From MGBC131033 sp910585655 (GTDB taxonomy: Bacteria; Bacillota; Clostridia; Lachnospirales; Lachnospiraceae): 42,280 nucleotides of DNA. Position 1 is the stretch's first letter, and every line of letters begins with the position of its first letter. The DNA is taken from assembly GCA_949502025.1 (NCBI GenBank), contig CATBCG010000089.1:1-42280 (forward strand), given 5' to 3'. Both the position numbers and the translations under genes were made by a program. Below are positions 33,320 to 41,151 of this stretch, one piece after another. The notes below the pieces were generated by a model that worked only from the letters and a program-made list of their open reading frames with translations, did not search any database and was not told the origin of the DNA.

Positions 33320-33811
33320 ATGGAAATTCAATTAGAACGGGTTCCTGCAGCCAAAAAAGAGGCACTGTTCCGACTGCTGCAGTATTCGTTGTTTGAAGAA
33401 AGCAGCACCGATCAAAACGAGATAGGGGACGACGCGTTGTTTGACTATCCATGGTTTGATTTTTATTTTACAGAACCGGAACGGGAAGCTTATTTTATTC
33501 GGGAAAAAGAAAATGGAAAGCTATTGGGCTTTGTTATGATCAATACTTATCTGAAAAAAGCGTCTAACGGTCACAGCATTGCAGAATTTTTAGTGCTGCC
33601 CAAATACCGACGGCAAACGATCGGAAAACAAGCCGCCTTTGCCTGTTTTGACAAACACGCCGGTATCTGGGAAGTCTCCCCCTCGTACGGCAGCGACTCC
33701 GCCTACCGCTTCTGGAAACATGTGATTGAGGACTATACGCAAAAAAAGTTCTGCTTTGAAGATGGGCTCTTTACCTTTCAGTCCTCCCGCTCGGATGCTA
33801 ACAACGCATAA
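33320..33811 (+). CDS. GNAT family N-acetyltransferase
   Basis: A 163-residue acetyltransferase with the core GKLLGFVMINTYL, then IAEFLVLPKYRRQTIGKQAAFACF (about residues 90-113, the acetyl-CoA loop with RRxxIG). It ends with an FWKHVIEDY helix typical of the fold. ATG 33320 has GAGGTG seven bases upstream; GTG 33311 is in frame but overlaps that site. The 3' end overlaps the next, convergent GNAT gene by 34 bases. Acceptor unknown. Confidence 0.85.
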   Translation: MEIQLERVPAAKKEALFRLLQYSLFEESSTDQNEIGDDALFDYPWFDFYFTEPEREAYFIREKENGKLLGFVMINTYLKKASNGHSIAEFLVLPKYRRQTIGKQAAFACFDKHAGIWEVSPSYGSDSAYRFWKHVIEDYTQKKFCFEDGLFTFQSSRSDANNA

Positions 33812-34326
33812 TAACAGGCATCGCAAATTCCTTGGTTATTCCAATCCGCGCCACGTAATGTCCCTTCGTATTTCATACCACATTTTTTCATTACCTGACC
33901 GGAATAGGAATTCCTTGGATCGTGCCTTGCTTCTATCCGCTTCGCCCCTACGACATCAAAGAAAAAATCCATCACAGCCTTTAGAGCTTCCGATGTAATA
34001 CCCTGATTCCACCAGCGCTTCCCAATACAATAGCCGATATGTACCATAGAAATCTCATCCTTTTTCTCTACTACTGCAATGCTGCCAATCGGTTCGTCTT
34101 TGTATACAATTGCCCATTGGTAATAATCCTTATCCGCATAGGAATCTACCCAAGTCTGAATAACGCTTTGACTTACCTCTAAACTCGGATGAGTCCGCCA
34201 CGTCAGATATTTTGTAACCTCGTCGTCCGATGCCCAGTTTTGATACATCGCTACGGCATCTTCTGTCGTGAATCTTCTTAAAACCAACCGTTCTGTTTCC
34301 AGTCTTTGTGTTCCATAATGTTCCAT
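33778..34326 (-). CDS. RimJ/RimL-like GNAT N-acetyltransferase
   Basis: A 182-residue protein of the RimJ/RimL branch. It begins with TQRLETERLVLRRFTTEDA, contains YLTWRTHPS, the acetyl-CoA region GKRWWNQGITSEALKAVMDFFF (about residues 95-116, split here by its loop), and HDPRNSYSGQVMKKCGMKYEGTL near the end. Such enzymes acetylate protein N-termini or small amines. ATG 34326 follows GGAGAAAGGAAG; the frame upstream to 34392 runs into a hairpin array. No neighbour suggests the acceptor. Confidence 0.88.
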   Translation of the reverse strand: MEHYGTQRLETERLVLRRFTTEDAVAMYQNWASDDEVTKYLTWRTHPSLEVSQSVIQTWVDSYADKDYYQWAIVYKDEPIGSIAVVEKKDEISMVHIGYCIGKRWWNQGITSEALKAVMDFFFDVVGAKRIEARHDPRNSYSGQVMKKCGMKYEGTLRGADWNNQGICDACYYALLASERED

Positions 34327-34350
34327 ACGGCACTTCCTTTCTCCTATGTT

Positions 34351-34442
34351 CAAGAACGCCTCCAGCGTTCTTGTGGCGGCGTGCAAGCCCATCTTCAGAT
34401 GGGCTCGGCAGCATTTGCTGACAGTATTCCGCTCCGCACGCC
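34351..34442. repeat. GC-rich multi-hairpin array between GNAT and rubrerythrin genes
   Basis: A perfect nine-base-pair hairpin CAAGAACGC/GCGTTCTTG (34351-34373) is followed by an outer stem GGCGTGC (34378-34384)/GCACGCC (34436-34442). Inside lie AGCCCATC/GATGGGCT (34386-34405) and CAGCA/TGCTG (34409-34420). The order of one hairpin, then a closed stem with inner hairpins and AGTATTC near its end, resembles the array after glyA. Confidence 0.6.
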
Positions 34443-34532
34443 TGCCATCCGCCTTTGTTCTTCTAAAATCCTATCCACAGTATACTCCAAAACAGAGGCT
34501 TCTGCAATTTCTTTTTCTATTCTTTGGCTGTT

Positions 34533-35186
34533 TTATTGTTTCTTCCCACAACAGCACCCTTCTTCTTTTAACATTACCTTTACAGGCTCTTCTCTGGAAT
34601 AAGGGGAAAGCGACAACGGCACAAAATACCCTTTGTCTACCTGGCAGGTCGGGCATTGCTGCGGCAGCTCCATCCCTTCATAAATATAGCCGCAGTTTAG
34701 GCACATCCAATGCGTACGTTCCTCCGAGCAAAACAGCTTATTTTGTTCTAACATATCCGCGAAATGCCCAAAACGGTCTCCATGTGTCTTTTCAATATCT
34801 TTAATCATATGAAACGAGCCTGCCACCTGCTCGAAGCCCTCTTCTTTTGCTATCTGCTCAAATTCTTCATAGACATTATCATGTTCTTCATATTCGTTGT
34901 GCTGCGCCGTCCGAAGCAGCTTGTCTACATCCTCGTATACCTCAACCGGAAAGCTTCCGGTAATTTCCAGGTTTTCTCCGTTCAGCTCTTTTAAATGATT
35001 GTAAAAAATCTCTGCATGCGCCCGTTCCTGTTCTGCCGTAAATAAAAAGATTTTTTCCAGTACCTCATAGCCTGCTTTTTTTGCCTTTTCTGCCGCAAAG
35101 GTATAGCGGTTCCTAGCCTGGCTCTCCCCTGCAAACGCTTTCATTAAGTTGTCCTTTGTTTTGCTTGTTTTAAAATCTACTGCCAT
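34533..35186 (-). CDS. rbr: Rubrerythrin
   Basis: A 217-residue peroxide-scavenging protein of anaerobes, reducing hydrogen peroxide at a di-iron site. The ferritin-like N-terminal domain has the helices AFAGESQARNRYTFAAEKA and FLFTAEQERAHAEIF, with the expected Glu and His iron ligands. The C-terminal rubredoxin-like domain has CLNCGYIYEG and CPTCQVDKGYF, the four Cys iron ligands. An extra Cys-rich tail (GCCCGKKQ) is unusual. ATG 35186 is set by GGAGG five bases upstream; other Met codons at 35189 and 35198 are placed worse. Confidence 0.95.
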   Translation of the reverse strand: MAVDFKTSKTKDNLMKAFAGESQARNRYTFAAEKAKKAGYEVLEKIFLFTAEQERAHAEIFYNHLKELNGENLEITGSFPVEVYEDVDKLLRTAQHNEYEEHDNVYEEFEQIAKEEGFEQVAGSFHMIKDIEKTHGDRFGHFADMLEQNKLFCSEERTHWMCLNCGYIYEGMELPQQCPTCQVDKGYFVPLSLSPYSREEPVKVMLKEEGCCCGKKQ

Positions 35187-35289
35187 CATTTCCTCCATTT
35201 CTTTCTGCCGCCTCGTTCTATCGTTACACTATGATTGCCGTATTTTTTCTTTTTGCCAAGGGCTGTGGCGGCAGCAAGGTGTTACGCCC

Positions 35290-36336
35290 TTACCTGGAGT
35301 ATGCCCAAATGCTGTTAATTTGATTCTCTATTCTTTCGTAACTCCATCGTTCTTTGCTTCTGGCAACGCAGTTGGGATCGTTTACGATAAAGCCCTCTTC
35401 GTCATAACCGATGATTACAATAAAATGCCCGGACGAGGTAAAATCTCCACTCCTCATCGCGCAGATAATCACACGTCCCATGTCCAACTGTCCCTTCATA
35501 GAAGATTCTGCCAGATTGATCTTGGATACCTGAACGCCATACTGAAAGGGAACATCCTCCATCAAAGCCCAGGCGGTACCTGCCCCCTCTACATAATAAC
35601 CATGTTCCATCGCATAATCCGCAATCCGATCCGGCGTAATATCCGCATCTTTTGTCAGGTAGTATAAAACCATCGCCAGACTTGTCGGTCCACACCCTGC
35701 CAAGCCAATATTGCTGTTGCCATACGGCGCATACCCCCAACGGGGATCCCATTGAAGCAGCAGCGGGAAATCCTCCTCTCGTTCCGTCTCTGTCAGTCCA
35801 CCGGTTACTGTTCCGTCTGCATTCAAATAGCCTTCTACAAAATCTGCCATTTCCGGATTATTTGCCAACGCTCCTAACATCTCTTCCGGATAGCGGTCGC
35901 TGTTTTTTAAAATCTCCGTTATTCTGGAATCCTCCTCAGATAAGCTCTCTAATTTTTGTAAAATTTCCACATAAGAACGTTTCATCGGCTTATCTACGGC
36001 AACGGACGCAATACTGCTTACATAATCTCCCTCTAACATACCAACCGGACTGGTGGAAGCTGCTTTTGCATCGGTGCCAGCCTTGTGAGAAGAACCGTCC
36101 TCCTCTCCTGCCCTGCTGCCGTCGCTCTCCTCCTGACCGATTTGATGCAGGTTTTCCAAACGTTTTATCTCCCCCTGCATCTCTTCCAATCTTCCCTTCA
36201 TTTCCAGCAGACCATATGCCAGTAAAACCAAAATTACACACCTGCAAAGAAAAAAAACTCCGTTTACCCACATCCTCCGTTTGCGAATCTCTGCCCTTCG
36301 TTCCCTCACTCTAATCCCGTTCCTGCTGTTCTCCAT
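35290..36336 (-). CDS. Membrane-anchored C39-like cysteine peptidase
   Basis: A 348-residue protein with a basic N-terminus, one membrane helix (about 24-44), a coiled-coil and charged linker (about 46-100), and a C-terminal papain-like domain of the Peptidase_C39_2 type (about 185-348). The probable catalytic residues are Cys215 in LAGCGPTSLAM, His304 in SSGHFIVIIG and Asp320 in VNDPN. The domain should face outward. The target may be a peptide or cell-wall link; this is not shown. ATG 36336 follows AGGAGGAAAT. It lacks a partner ABC exporter, so it is not a bacteriocin-export fusion. Confidence 0.85.
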   Translation of the reverse strand: MENSRNGIRVRERRAEIRKRRMWVNGVFFLCRCVILVLLAYGLLEMKGRLEEMQGEIKRLENLHQIGQEESDGSRAGEEDGSSHKAGTDAKAASTSPVGMLEGDYVSSIASVAVDKPMKRSYVEILQKLESLSEEDSRITEILKNSDRYPEEMLGALANNPEMADFVEGYLNADGTVTGGLTETEREEDFPLLLQWDPRWGYAPYGNSNIGLAGCGPTSLAMVLYYLTKDADITPDRIADYAMEHGYYVEGAGTAWALMEDVPFQYGVQVSKINLAESSMKGQLDMGRVIICAMRSGDFTSSGHFIVIIGYDEEGFIVNDPNCVARSKERWSYERIENQINSIWAYSR

Positions 36337-36350
36337 TTTATTTCCTCCTA

Positions 36351-36475
36351 TTTTGATGCGGCTACATTCGATATCCCTGCAGGAATAGATTTTTTGTGTG
36401 TAAAGTACCACACAAAAAATCTATTCGGATATCTTCATTCCGCTGCGGGGTATTTTTTTGATGCGGCTACATTCC
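36351..36475. repeat. Long hairpin flanked by 19-base direct repeats
   Basis: The 19-base sequence TTTTGATGCGGCTACATTC occurs at 36351-36369 and again at 36457-36475. Between them lies an 18-base-pair perfect hairpin (36383-36400 with 36409-36426) extended by GATATCC/GGATATC (36370-36376 with 36427-36433). The unit fills the gap between two minus-strand genes and may end transcription of the upstream operon. Confidence 0.7.
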
Positions 36476-36508
36476 ATGTCCCCATATGAATGAATTTTCT
36501 GCGGCGTC

Positions 36509-37516
36509 TTAGTTTATTTTTATCATGTATCTCACTATTACGGCTTCTTTTTTCTCGCCTAGTTCCCAATTCCTGTCATCGTTGTGAATGCTGCGGCTTT
36601 CTATTTTATAACCGTCCATTATGGCGTACATGTTGGTATCCTGCAGGCGGAGGAAAGCGTAGCAATCTCCGTTTCCAAAATCCATATACAGACTATCCTC
36701 TACTGGCTGTACGCCGGCTAATTCTATAAACCTTTGCAGCCGTTCTCCTAGTCGGAACAATAGCGTGTCCGTGATTTCTTTGTAACAGATTAGCTCTGCC
36801 TCCCATACCTCGCCGGTTACTGCGTTCATCCGCAAATATACGCTCATTTCTTCACTGGAAAAACGGATATTCCAAAAACTATAGTATGGCGCTAACGGTT
36901 CGATTTTTTCAGTTCTATTACTTCTGACACTTAAAAAGGCGCTAAAAGAATGCAGTGCCATCTTCGTGCTGGTATTAGCTTCTCCGGTTTTCTCTGATTT
37001 TACGCTTTGATTGTCAGTAATATTCGGCGCTGAAGTAATGGCTGTCTGTCCCTGGATCTCTTCCCCATCCCCGGATGTTTCTGTATTTGTTATTTCTGTC
37101 AGATCGGTTAGAAGATCCTCCGCTACTTCCATTTCCTGCAGCCATGTCTTTCCTTTTTCTATCGCTTCCTCCATGGAAATCTGACCGATTACCGGCTCAT
37201 GCAAAGTTTCATAAGACCAGCTATTCCAAGCATATTCCACCGCTTCCATTTCCCAAAGTTCTATCGTCTGCCGGAGTCCCTTTTGTTCTTCCTGTTCTGC
37301 TTCCTTTAGTCCCTCGCCTTCTATTTCTATCAGATGACTGGTTTTCCGTTCGGTCTCCCATGCGCGGATCGGAGATTGTACAATGGCGTTTCCTTTCTCT
37401 GAAAGCAACGCCCGCTCTCTTGCAGCCAAAATCATATTCATCCCTGCCATACTGCAGCATACAAAGACCAACGCCAAAGCAAGAGCAAACACCGTATATT
37501 TAAACGATTGCTTCAT
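36509..37516 (-). CDS. Exported or membrane-anchored protein coupled to a kinase gene
   Basis: I do not recognise this 335-residue protein. It has an N-terminal hydrophobic helix (about 8-30) that may be an uncleaved anchor or signal peptide, then a mostly hydrophilic outer domain. A region near residues 215-250 with YLRMNAVTGEVWEAEL recalls PepSY/YpeB-type modules, but the match is weak. Its ATG overlaps the histidine kinase stop (ATGA), so it belongs to the regulator-kinase operon and may modulate the kinase outside the membrane. Role inferred from context only. Confidence 0.75.
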   Translation of the reverse strand: MKQSFKYTVFALALALVFVCCSMAGMNMILAARERALLSEKGNAIVQSPIRAWETERKTSHLIEIEGEGLKEAEQEEQKGLRQTIELWEMEAVEYAWNSWSYETLHEPVIGQISMEEAIEKGKTWLQEMEVAEDLLTDLTEITNTETSGDGEEIQGQTAITSAPNITDNQSVKSEKTGEANTSTKMALHSFSAFLSVRSNRTEKIEPLAPYYSFWNIRFSSEEMSVYLRMNAVTGEVWEAELICYKEITDTLLFRLGERLQRFIELAGVQPVEDSLYMDFGNGDCYAFLRLQDTNMYAIMDGYKIESRSIHNDDRNWELGEKKEAVIVRYMIKIN

Positions 37517-39003
37517 CCTTCTTTCTCCTCCTCTCTCTGGTCGTCTGTCTTCTGCCCGGATGCCGTACGATGGAAAAGCAGAGAAACCGTAGTTCCATGC
37601 AAACCGTCGCTTTCTATGTTCAATTCCGCTCCATGCAGCTCTGCAATCTTTGCAACCAGAGCCATCCCCAGTCCGGCTCCGTGCTGTTTTCTGGCTCTGG
37701 ATTTATCTACCATATAAAACGCCTCTGTAATCCGTCCTAATTCTCCTGGCGGAATCCCCTTTCCGTTATCCCGCAAAAGAAGTTCATATTCTGCCGTCCC
37801 TGCCAGGTTCCTTCCGGTCAGCCAAATATCTTTGCTATCTGCCTTCGCTGCATTGTCCACTAAATTTAACAGCATCGTTTTAAATAAATCATAATCTACG
37901 GCAATCGTACCTTCTTCTAATTCCATATGAAAGCTTACTCCATACTTTTTACACAAAGGTTCCATCCCCTGTTGCAAATCTTCTAATGTCTCCTGCAAAG
38001 CCGGCTGTTTTAAAGCGATATCCTGCAATAAAAAATCCTGTTTATTTAAAACAAACAAGTCCATTAGCTTTTGAGAAAGAGCCTCTAGTCTCATGCCTTC
38101 CTTCCAGATATATTCCGCCGCGCTTTTTACCTGCTCTCTCGGCAGCTCCTTCTGATATATCATATCCGCATAACCAATCACCGAGGTCAGAGGAGTTTTT
38201 AATTCATGAGCAAAATTAGCGGTAAAATCCTCCTTCTGTCTTGCTGTATCGGACAGCTCCGCCATTTTTTCCTCTATCCGCGCCGCCATTTGGTTAAAGT
38301 CTGCCGCCATCTCTCCAATCTCATCCCGTCCGGATACCTGGATACGCTCGGAATAACGTCCTTCTGCTATCCGTCTGGCTGCCTTGCCCACTCGTTTAAT
38401 CGTTCTGGTTAAATAGCTGGTCAGCAAAAAAATCACCGGAACCCCAATTCCTAATATCAAAAGATAAATTCTCTGGAAATAGGCAATCATTTCTCTTTGG
38501 GACTCTACTACAGAACTGATATCGGTTTCCGTCAGTAAATAAACCGCAGTCCCGTCATATGCCAGCGTCTCTTCTTCTCTGGCTGTTTTGGAGATAGTAT
38601 CCCATGGAACCGAATCCCCTACAAAAATATAGCTGCCTGTTTTATATTGCGTTATCTGAAAACTGATTCTTCCCCATTCCAGCCCTTCTAATACCGCCTG
38701 CTCTGGCGGCACCATCATATTGGAAAACAAACATTCTTTCTCTTCCCCATAAAAAGCCACCGGAACGGTAAAGCTCTTGGCATACCGCTCCAATCCCTTC
38801 CCGCCTTCCGTCAGTAACGTCGGCTCCAGATAGAGAATGGATTGTAAAATATATTTATTGTGCTGGAATTCCTGGACAGCCATCTTTTTTTCCTGCCCAA
38901 TCGCATTTTGATATGCAAAATTGATCAGCAAATAGCCTGCCGCCTGAAAGGTAATCCCAAATAGAATGACAAAACAAAGAAAAATTTTAAATGAGAGTTT
39001 CAC
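37513..39003 (-). CDS. HAMP-type sensor histidine kinase
   Basis: A 496-residue sensor kinase: a first membrane helix (about 8-30), an outer domain of about 145 residues, a second helix (about 178-198), a HAMP linker (RIAEGRYSERIQVSGRDEIG, about 211-230), the H-box FTANFAHELKTPL with His266, and an ATPase domain with NLVDNAAKAD, DNGKGIP and GAGLGMALV. The start is GTG 39003, four bases after the regulator's stop, with GGAGGAAGGAT upstream. It is expected to phosphorylate the adjacent OmpR-type regulator. Signal unknown. Confidence 0.93.
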   Translation of the reverse strand: MKLSFKIFLCFVILFGITFQAAGYLLINFAYQNAIGQEKKMAVQEFQHNKYILQSILYLEPTLLTEGGKGLERYAKSFTVPVAFYGEEKECLFSNMMVPPEQAVLEGLEWGRISFQITQYKTGSYIFVGDSVPWDTISKTAREEETLAYDGTAVYLLTETDISSVVESQREMIAYFQRIYLLILGIGVPVIFLLTSYLTRTIKRVGKAARRIAEGRYSERIQVSGRDEIGEMAADFNQMAARIEEKMAELSDTARQKEDFTANFAHELKTPLTSVIGYADMIYQKELPREQVKSAAEYIWKEGMRLEALSQKLMDLFVLNKQDFLLQDIALKQPALQETLEDLQQGMEPLCKKYGVSFHMELEEGTIAVDYDLFKTMLLNLVDNAAKADSKDIWLTGRNLAGTAEYELLLRDNGKGIPPGELGRITEAFYMVDKSRARKQHGAGLGMALVAKIAELHGAELNIESDGLHGTTVSLLFHRTASGQKTDDQREEEKEG

Positions 39004-39007
39004 CGGA

Positions 39008-39667
39008 TTATCCTTCCTCCTCCAGCCGATATCCTATCCGAAATACGGTTTTAATACATTTTTCCCAGCCCAGCTTTTTCCGCAGGCGCTGGATATGGGA
39101 ATCCAACGTACGGGTATCTCCCATAAACACCTCGCCCCAAACCTTTTCATACAATCGATCCCGATAGAGCGCCACATTTTTATTTTGTATCAATTCTACC
39201 AGCAAATCAAATTCCTTGACCGTCAAATCCACCGGTTGCCCGTTTTTTAACACTACTCTGGAAAACAAGTCGATTTCCACATTGGCAAACGTCAGCTTCC
39301 GGATTCCTTTCCCGTATCTTCTCAAAACAGCCTCTACCCGTGCCACCAGCTCCCCGACCTGAAACGGTTTGACAATATAATCATCCGCTCCCAGCCGCAG
39401 CCCTTTGATCCGATCGTTAACAGACCCTTTTGCCGTCAAAAAAATCACCGGAATTCCCATAGGTTTCATATATTCTAGCAGCTCATAGCCATCAATTTCC
39501 GGCAGCATAATATCCAGCAAGACGAGATCAAACGTCTCCCGTTCGATCTCGTCCGCCCCTTCCTTTCCGTCATAGGCGCAGGTACAGCGATACCCCTCTG
39601 CTTCCAAATTGATTTTCATTAAATTGGAAATGGCTTCCTCGTCCTCTACGATTAAAATTTTTTGCAT
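39008..39667 (-). CDS. OmpR-family response regulator
   Basis: A 219-residue regulator. The receiver has acidic residues at 8-10, phosphorylation site Asp52 in LLDIMLPEIDG, FLTAKG and IVKPF. The winged-helix domain (about 125-219) contains LTVKEFDLLVELI and TRTLDSHIQRLRKKLG. It leads an operon with a kinase and an exported protein. Tandem 11-base repeats overlap its likely -35 region, which suggests autoregulation. AGGAGCAGAAAGG precedes the ATG. Confidence 0.95.
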   Translation of the reverse strand: MQKILIVEDEEAISNLMKINLEAEGYRCTCAYDGKEGADEIERETFDLVLLDIMLPEIDGYELLEYMKPMGIPVIFLTAKGSVNDRIKGLRLGADDYIVKPFQVGELVARVEAVLRRYGKGIRKLTFANVEIDLFSRVVLKNGQPVDLTVKEFDLLVELIQNKNVALYRDRLYEKVWGEVFMGDTRTLDSHIQRLRKKLGWEKCIKTVFRIGYRLEEEG

Positions 39668-39691
39668 CCTTTCTGCTCCTCCCCGTTTATC

Positions 39692-39751
39692 TCCTGCAAA
39701 GCATATGTCTCTTTGCAGGATTTAGTATAACACGAACATGTTACGAACTTG
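39692..39751 (-). promoter_or_regulatory. Promoter region, direct-repeat operator and leader hairpin of the second two-component operon
   Basis: On the minus strand a -10 box TATACT (39729-39724) is preceded, where the -35 should be, by two adjacent 11-base repeats CAAGTTCGTAA and CATGTTCGTGT (39751-39741, 39740-39730; 8 of 11 match). This is the usual layout of an OmpR-type activator site. The leader carries a ten-base-pair hairpin TCCTGCAAAG/CTTTGCAGGA (39692-39720). Confidence 0.6.
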
Positions 39752-39901
39752 TATCAAAACTTCCTACAAAATCATAACATAGGAAACGCAGAAAGAATAA
39801 TGAATTTTCTGATATTTTTCTGAAGATTTTCTGATGTTTCTAAGAATTTAATACTACTTCATACAGACAATAGATACTCCCGGCATACTATCCCGATCGT
39901 T

Positions 39902-40327
39902 TTATTTCTCCGTGGAAAATCCTGTAAGCGCCAGCAGCGCTCCCAGAAAAATCCCCATATCTCCCAGGTTAAATACTACCTGCGGGAGCTGACGGAAGCT
40001 AAAATAATCCACCACATAACCCTTCCGATAACGATCTGTCTGATTGGAGAGTCCGCCTCCTGCCAGCAGCGCCAGACCCACCCGGCACAGTCTCGTGCGT
40101 GCCAGGACTCCTAATACCAGCAAAAGACCGAACGACAACGAGGAAAGTACTTTTACCAACCGCTCTTTTCCACTGAAAAAGCTTAAAAAAACACCACGGT
40201 TATGATAACGCGTCACCTGGATCTCTCCTCCTAACAGCTCCTTATTCGGATCTGCCTGTCGCTCTATGTTATGCTTGCAGACTTGATCGGCAGCAAAGAG
40301 GCAAGCCGATAACAGAAACGAAATCAT
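39902..40327 (-). CDS. Signal peptidase II (LspA) family protein, short
   Basis: A 141-residue membrane aspartyl protease of the lipoprotein signal peptidase family, which cleaves prolipoprotein signal peptides before a lipidated Cys. Four hydrophobic helices are visible. Conserved blocks are ADQVCK, YHNRGVFLSFF, SNQTDRYRKGYVVDYF and VVFNLGD, with the catalytic pair Asp107 and Asp123 kept. It is shorter than usual (about 150-170 residues) and SNQTDR replaces the common GNLIDR. Its ATG overlaps the stop of the CMP-sugar synthetase gene. It may be a paralogue; the main lspA may lie elsewhere. Confidence 0.82.
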   Translation of the reverse strand: MISFLLSACLFAADQVCKHNIERQADPNKELLGGEIQVTRYHNRGVFLSFFSGKERLVKVLSSLSFGLLLVLGVLARTRLCRVGLALLAGGGLSNQTDRYRKGYVVDYFSFRQLPQVVFNLGDMGIFLGALLALTGFSTEK

Positions 40328-41019
40328 CGGTTTCCTCCTTCCTCCCGCAGCTTCATCAACTGCTCGATCATCACCCAGTCCGACGGCTCATCCAGCTCAT
40401 AAAAAGTTTCTTCCGGCATCTCGCAAATACGAATATTTCCAGAGAGGCGGTTTCCAGTTTTTAACAGCCGTTCTCTGGACGTGATATAAAAGGCTCCGTT
40501 TTCTACAAAATACCCTGCAAATTCCTGGCGGCGCGGTCGGTGAAAGATATCATAATTCTCTGCTTTGGCATAACCATCTTCTGTTACCGCCCAGCAAAAA
40601 CGCTTCTGGCTGACCGCCGACAGAACGCTGTCCGTCTCCGGTTCTTCGTAAACAACCATTCCCCGTTCTAAATCCTCTGCCCGAAGCAAGGGAGAAGTCG
40701 CCTGGATCAGTACAATCGTTTCAAACTCATATTGACGGGCAAATTCTAACATGACGCTTTCGGTAGAAGCCGTATCGGTCGCTGTCTCTTCACTTCGTCC
40801 AATCACACAGACCTTTTCCAGTCCAAATTCCCTCACTGTCTGCGCTATCTGCTCAGAATCTGTCGTAATATATACCTGGTCAATCCGGCTGCACGCAGCA
40901 GCAGCCTTCGCCGTCCAGTATACCAGAGGATATCCCCCCAGCTTCTGGATATTTTTAAAAGGAATCGACTTACTGCCGCCCCTTACCGGAATCAGCGCTA
41001 CCGTTTTCTTTCTATTCAT
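40324..41019 (-). CDS. Acylneuraminate/nonulosonate cytidylyltransferase family protein
   Basis: A 231-residue nucleotidyltransferase of the NeuA/PseF/LegF family, which joins CMP to a nonulosonic acid such as sialic, pseudaminic or legionaminic acid. Seen: ALIPVRGGSKSIPFKNI (about 9-25, the CTP-binding loop), VYITTDSEQIA, IQATSPLLRAEDLE and GAFYIT. ATG 41019 is chosen because AAGGAGGATTTT lies just before it. It is the first gene of a two-gene operon with the short LspA. No sugar-synthase gene (NeuB, PseI) is near, so the substrate is unknown. Confidence 0.85.
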   Translation of the reverse strand: MNRKKTVALIPVRGGSKSIPFKNIQKLGGYPLVYWTAKAAAACSRIDQVYITTDSEQIAQTVREFGLEKVCVIGRSEETATDTASTESVMLEFARQYEFETIVLIQATSPLLRAEDLERGMVVYEEPETDSVLSAVSQKRFCWAVTEDGYAKAENYDIFHRPRRQEFAGYFVENGAFYITSRERLLKTGNRLSGNIRICEMPEETFYELDEPSDWVMIEQLMKLREEGGNR

Positions 41020-41041
41020 AGTAAAATCCTCCTTTTTTTCT

Positions 41042-41070
41042 ATTCTGCTACAAGAAAAAGCTTCTGTCAA
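41042..41070 (-). promoter_or_regulatory. Promoter of the CMP-sugar synthetase-LspA operon
   Basis: On the minus strand a perfect -35 TTGACA (41070-41065), a 17-base spacer and CAGAAT (41047-41042) lie about 23 bases before ATG 41019. Confidence 0.6.
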
Positions 41071-41085
41071 TACAGAAAAATCTGC

Positions 41086-41113
41086 TTGACGAACCTGTAA
41101 TTTCTGTTACAAT
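41086..41113 (+). promoter_or_regulatory. Promoter of the AAA-type ATPase gene
   Basis: TTGACG (41086-41091), a 16-base spacer and TACAAT (41108-41113) precede ATG 41152, with AGGAGG as ribosome binding site. It is back-to-back with the promoter of the CMP-sugar synthetase operon. Confidence 0.65.
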
Positions 41114-41151
41114 AAAACTAATTATGATCTTAGAAAAGGAGGTTCTTAACG

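Noticed and set aside
35652..36314. 220-residue plus-strand frame
   Set aside because: Antisense to the C39-like peptidase; composition is Pro/Ser/Leu-rich as expected of a shadow.
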